A DNA stretch of 9,549 nt from the NCBI GenBank assembly GCA_900553005.1, contig USBU01000031.1:1-9549 (forward strand). The letters are read 5' to 3'. The notes under the pieces are model-generated. The model made no database searches, had not been told where the DNA came from, and was given only the letters and a program-made list of their open reading frames with translations. Made by a program: the position numbers and the translations under genes. Positions 7,747 through 9,549 of the stretch are shown piece after piece (positions within the stretch are counted from its first letter, which is position 1; the number at the start of each line of letters is the position of its first letter). The stretch comes from an uncultured Eubacteriales bacterium. Its GTDB lineage: Bacteria; Bacillota; Clostridia; Christensenellales; Pumilibacteraceae.

Positions 7747-7797
7747 TTTTGATATCGCGCGCTTCGCTTTATTCGTCGGCGCGCAGTTTGCATCGGT

Positions 7798-7804
7798 AAA
7801 GGAG
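7798..7804 (+). promoter_or_regulatory. Ribosome binding site fixing the flavoprotein start
   Basis: AAAGGAG lies 9 bases before the ATG at 7814. This selects 7814 over the in-frame TTG at 7718, which is the -35 box and would add 32 residues absent from the flavodoxin-like fold. Confidence 0.88.
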
Positions 7805-7813
7805 ATTCGTAAA

Positions 7814-8446
7814 ATGAAAGTCATATTGGTAAACGGAAGCTCTCATGCAAACGGTACGACCATGCGCGCTATTGCGGAAATGGAAAAGACGTTTGCCTCC
7901 GGCGGAATCGAAACGCAGGTTATTCAGCTCGGCGGCAGCCCGGTGCGCGACTGCATACAGTGCAATTTCTGCCGTAAAACCGGCGAGTGCGTTTTTAAGG
8001 ACGACGGCGTAAACGATTTCGTTCGGGCGGCATCCTCGGCGGACGGATTCGTTTTTGCGACTCCGGTGTATTACGCTCATGCAAGCGGCCGCCTTCTTTC
8101 GTTTCTTGACCGAGCCTTTTACAGTTCGGCCGGATATAAGGAATTTAAATTCAAGCCCGGCGCCGCCGTTGCCGTTTTAAGGCGTGCCGGGGCGACCGCG
8201 GCGATTGACGACATAACCAAATATTTCGGGATTGCCCAGATGCCCGTGCCCGGCTCGACGTATTGGAATACCGTTTACGGTATCGACGCCGAAGAGGCGG
8301 AAGTCGATGCGGAAGGGCTGGAGACGCTTCGCAATCTGGCAAGCAATATGATTTGGATGATGCGTTGCTTTAAGGCGGGGCGCGACGCTGGTGTCGAGCT
8401 TCCTAAAACCGAAAAAACCGCCGTGACCGGATTTATAAGACGATAA
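7814..8446 (+). CDS. Iron-sulfur flavoprotein / NADPH-dependent FMN reductase family
   Basis: A 210-residue protein with the flavodoxin-like fold of the FMN_red family. Strand 1 is MKVILVNG, and the FMN-phosphate loop N-G-S-S-H-A-N-G-T-T is at residues 7-16. Cysteines 47, 50, 53 and 59 form C-x2-C-x2-C-x5-C, the compact motif that binds a [4Fe-4S] cluster in the Methanosarcina iron-sulfur flavoprotein (Isf). The K-D-D that follows is typical of bacterial relatives. T-P-V-Y-Y-A-H-A-S-G-R-L-L-S-F-L-D-R at 83-100 is the usual conserved strand-helix segment. Such proteins move electrons between ferredoxin or NAD(P)H and small acceptors such as oxygen, peroxide or quinone-like compounds. The true substrate here is unknown. 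It is probably cytoplasmic and soluble, with no signal peptide. It has its own promoter and is separated from the gene before by a terminator; the acetyltransferase starts 167 bases later. The family call is strong; cluster binding is inferred from the cysteine spacing. Confidence 0.92.
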   Translation: MKVILVNGSSHANGTTMRAIAEMEKTFASGGIETQVIQLGGSPVRDCIQCNFCRKTGECVFKDDGVNDFVRAASSADGFVFATPVYYAHASGRLLSFLDRAFYSSAGYKEFKFKPGAAVAVLRRAGATAAIDDITKYFGIAQMPVPGSTYWNTVYGIDAEEAEVDAEGLETLRNLASNMIWMMRCFKAGRDAGVELPKTEKTAVTGFIRR

Positions 8447-8540
8447 ACGGTCTCAGTGCGTTCATGCTCTTGCAGAAACCGTCGATTTGCCGCCGTAGCT
8501 TGATTAAAAACCGCCGCCGTGGCCGAAAGAAATCGGCGCT

Positions 8541-8570
8541 TTGAATCGGGCCGACGCAAACGCGCAATAT
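8541..8570 (+). promoter_or_regulatory. Possible promoter for the acetyltransferase gene
   Basis: TTGAAT (8541-8546) lies 18 bases before CAATAT (8565-8570), with an overlapping TATATT at 8568-8573. The -35 is fair and the -10 is weak. No clear terminator separates this point from the flavoprotein gene, so read-through from upstream is also possible. Confidence 0.3.
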
Positions 8571-8600
8571 ATTTTATCGGAATTTATCTGAAATCACTGT

Positions 8601-8605
8601 GGAGG
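8601..8605 (+). promoter_or_regulatory. Ribosome binding site fixing the acetyltransferase start
   Basis: GGAGG lies 8 bases before the ATG at 8614. An alternative in-frame GTG at 8599 precedes this site and would translate through it, so 8614 is the better start. Confidence 0.88.
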
Positions 8606-8613
8606 GACGGCTT

Positions 8614-9198
8614 ATGAATACGCCCAGATTGGAAACCGAACGACTGATCTTGAGAAAATTTACGGAAAACGATATCGAGGCTTTTTTCCTTATTTTGAAA
8701 GATGAGGAGGTCAATAAATTTCTGCCGTGGTATCCTTTGAAAAGTCTTGAAGAAACGCGGAAATTTTACGATGAAAGGTATGCGGCAAAATATGCGCTTC
8801 CGCAGGCTTACGCGTATGCTATTTGTCTTAAAAGCGATAATTTTCCTATAGGCTATATCAAAGTGGATATGGAAGATCATCACGATCTGGGTTATGGGCT
8901 TCGAAAGGAGTTTTGGCGGCGCGGTATCGTTACCGAGGCGGCAAAAGCCGTTACGGAGCAGGTCAAAAAAGACGGTCTTCCCTATATCACGGCGACTCAT
9001 GACAGAAACAATCCGGGAAGCGGAAGGGTTATGCAAAAGGCGGGCATGAAATATTGTTACTCGTATGAGGAGCTGTGGCAGCCTAAAAACTTTCCCGTTA
9101 TTTTCAGAATGTATCAATTAAATTTTAACTGCGACAAGAATTTTGTATATAAAAAGTATTGGGATATGCACGATAATCATTTCGTTGAAGAATTGTAA
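8614..9198 (+). CDS. GNAT-family N-acetyltransferase (RimJ/RimL type)
   Basis: A 194-residue protein that opens with R-L-E-T-E-R-L-I-L-R (5-14), the typical start of the RimJ/RimL-like Acetyltransf_3 group. Motif A is G-Y-G-L-R-K-E-F-W-R-R-G-I-V-T-E-A near 93-109, with the R-R-G-I-V acetyl-CoA pyrophosphate loop at 102-106. Residues D-R-N-N-P-G-S-G-R-V-M-Q-K-A-G-M (130-145) match the conserved N-x-x-S-x-R-V-x-x-K-x-G-F segment. It would transfer acetyl from acetyl-CoA to an amino group, on a protein N-terminus or a small molecule; the substrate cannot be read from the sequence. The C-terminus, with F-R-M-Y-Q-L-N-F and a final H-F-V-E-E-L, fits a Bacillota subgroup as I remember it. It looks more A+T-rich than its neighbours by eye, which might mean a separate origin, but I did not count it. 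It is cytoplasmic. Confidence 0.92.
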   Translation: MNTPRLETERLILRKFTENDIEAFFLILKDEEVNKFLPWYPLKSLEETRKFYDERYAAKYALPQAYAYAICLKSDNFPIGYIKVDMEDHHDLGYGLRKEFWRRGIVTEAAKAVTEQVKKDGLPYITATHDRNNPGSGRVMQKAGMKYCYSYEELWQPKNFPVIFRMYQLNFNCDKNFVYKKYWDMHDNHFVEEL

Positions 9199-9330
9199 AA
9201 TCGGCCGCGGTGATTATGGCCTAACGTAATTAAAAATTTTTGCCGGCCACGGTCTTCAAAACCGTACCTAAACGCCTGTATTCCGTAAAAAGCTTTGCGG
9301 ACCGCCGTAATTTATCTTTATCTTATGCGT
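9199..9330. other. Intergenic gap between acetyltransferase and tRNA terminator
   Basis: No credible gene is present. It holds AAAAATTTTT (9232-9241), a 5-base stem ACGGT/ACCGT around CTTCAAA (9249-9265), and an 8-base stem TCCGTAAA/TTTGCGGA around AAGC (9282-9301). None has a proper T tract after it on the plus strand, so I see no clear terminator for the acetyltransferase gene. Confidence 0.5.
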
Positions 9331-9367
9331 ATAAAACAAATCCGGACCGATCTTGTCTCGGTCCGGA
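9331..9367 (-). terminator. Rho-independent terminator of the tRNA-Gly gene
   Basis: TCCGGACCGA (9341-9350) and TCGGTCCGGA (9358-9367) form a perfect 10-base stem with a 7-base loop. Read on the minus strand, the stem is followed by TTTGTTTTAT (9340 down to 9331). It begins 11 bases after the end of the tRNA, in the right orientation. Confidence 0.93.
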
Positions 9368-9378
9368 CTATATTGGTG

Positions 9379-9453
9379 TGGAGCGGAAGACGGGACTCGA
9401 ACCCGCAACGTCCAGCTTGGGAAGCTGACGCTCTACCATTGAGCCACTTCCGC
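9379..9453 (-). tRNA. tRNA-Gly, anticodon CCC
   Basis: The minus strand folds as a full cloverleaf. The acceptor GCGGAAG pairs with CTTCCGC. The D-arm is GCTC-AATGGTA-GAGC. The anticodon stem TCAGC/GCTGG carries the loop TTCCCAA. The T-arm GCGGG-TTCGAGT-CCCGT has one G-U pair. The discriminator is U, as usual for bacterial tRNA-Gly, and CCA is encoded (9381-9379). The anticodon CCC corresponds to plus-strand bases 9419-9421 and reads GGG codons. It has its own promoter and terminator and so is a single-gene unit. Confidence 0.97.
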
Positions 9454-9465
9454 AGATCCGATAAA

Positions 9466-9494
9466 ATTATATCACGGTTATTTTGAAAAGTCAA
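9466..9494 (-). promoter_or_regulatory. Sigma-A promoter of tRNA-Gly
   Basis: On the minus strand, TTGACT (9494-9489), a 17-base spacer, then a consensus TATAAT (9471-9466). Transcription would start near 9459, a few bases before the mature tRNA 5' end at 9453. This is the best promoter in the window. Confidence 0.93.
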
Positions 9495-9506
9495 TTAAGT
9501 AAAAGC

Positions 9507-9549
9507 CTGTCTCTTATACACATCTCCGAGCCCACGAGACGGAGCTACA
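9507..9549 (-). other. Synthetic Nextera i7 adapter (right end), not genomic
   Basis: This is the reverse complement of the left-end adapter: mosaic end CTGTCTCTTATACACATCT (9507-9525), tail CCGAGCCCACGAGAC (9526-9540), then GGAGCTAC (9541-9548), the complement of the left-end index. The last genomic base is 9506. Confidence 0.98.

Noticed and set aside
7718..7813. N-terminal extension of the flavoprotein from the TTG at 7718
   Set aside because: That TTG is the start of the -35 box, and a consensus -10 and a ribosome binding site lie between it and the ATG at 7814. Translation from 7718 would need a transcript starting upstream of this promoter.
8522..8537. Terminator after the flavoprotein gene (GCCGA-AAGAAA-TCGGC)
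   Set aside because: The stem is only 5 base pairs and no T tract follows; the stretch 8447-8613 holds no convincing terminator.
9249..9265. Selenocysteine-tRNA-like anticodon arm (ACGGT-CTTCAAA-ACCGT, anticodon position TCA)
   Set aside because: The arm looks right for tRNA-Sec, but there is no acceptor stem, no matching D-arm, no long variable arm and no T-loop (TTCRA) on either side. Probably chance, or at most a remnant.
9240..9486. Two overlapping small plus-strand frames across the tRNA, containing R-R-D-S-N-P-Q-R-P-A-W-E-A-D
   Set aside because: This is the well-known spurious peptide obtained by translating the complement of a tRNA gene. The cloverleaf on the minus strand explains the sequence fully.
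51..9506. CRISPR array, defence system or prophage content
   Set aside because: No short regularly spaced repeats, nuclease, helicase, reverse transcriptase, integrase or phage structural signals were found on either strand. The repeats present are protein-coding units.
1..9549. Composite transposon bounded by Tn5/IS50-like inverted ends
   Set aside because: The ends are the engineered 19-base mosaic end joined to Nextera primer tails and an index. No transposase gene is present. It is library adapter.

Overview
The window is a 9,458-base piece of bacterial DNA (49-9506) with synthetic sequencing adapters at both ends. Bases 1-48 and 9507-9549 are the Illumina Nextera/Tn5 i7-side adapter in inverted orientation, carrying the same 8-base index. 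The ends are therefore fragment ends, not biology.

The likely source is a Gram-positive, Bacillota/Clostridia-type anaerobe, probably host-associated. This is inferred from a giant Listeria-Bacteroides (InlB B-type) repeat surface protein ending in a single membrane helix, GGAGG-type ribosome binding sites, TTGACA/TATAAT-like promoters, and an iron-sulfur flavoprotein of a type found mostly in anaerobes. Species cannot be named from the sequence.

Layout. (1) 51-7556, plus strand: the 3' part of a giant surface-protein gene, open to the left edge, at least 2,501 residues. It has about 27 extracellular repeats of the G-Y-x-F-x-G-W type, a membrane-proximal domain, one membrane helix, and then one more repeat of the same family predicted to lie inside the cell. 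It contains a perfect, in-frame 395-base duplication (4170-4564 and 6225-6619). (2) 7576-7618: a strong intrinsic terminator. (3) 7619-7813: a regulatory gap with a well-formed promoter and a palindrome beside its -35 box. (4) 7814-8446, plus: an Isf-like iron-sulfur flavoprotein / NADPH-dependent FMN reductase-family gene. (5) 8614-9198, plus: a RimJ/RimL-type GNAT acetyltransferase. (6) 9379-9453, minus: tRNA-Gly(CCC) with its own promoter (9466-9494) and terminator (9331-9367).

The genes do not look like one functional system. The surface protein is closed off by its own terminator. The flavoprotein and acetyltransferase are small accessory enzymes, and the tRNA is an independent housekeeping unit. 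The points most worth following are the 395-base perfect repeat, the increase in repeat regularity toward the membrane, and the extra repeat domain on the predicted cytoplasmic side of the helix.
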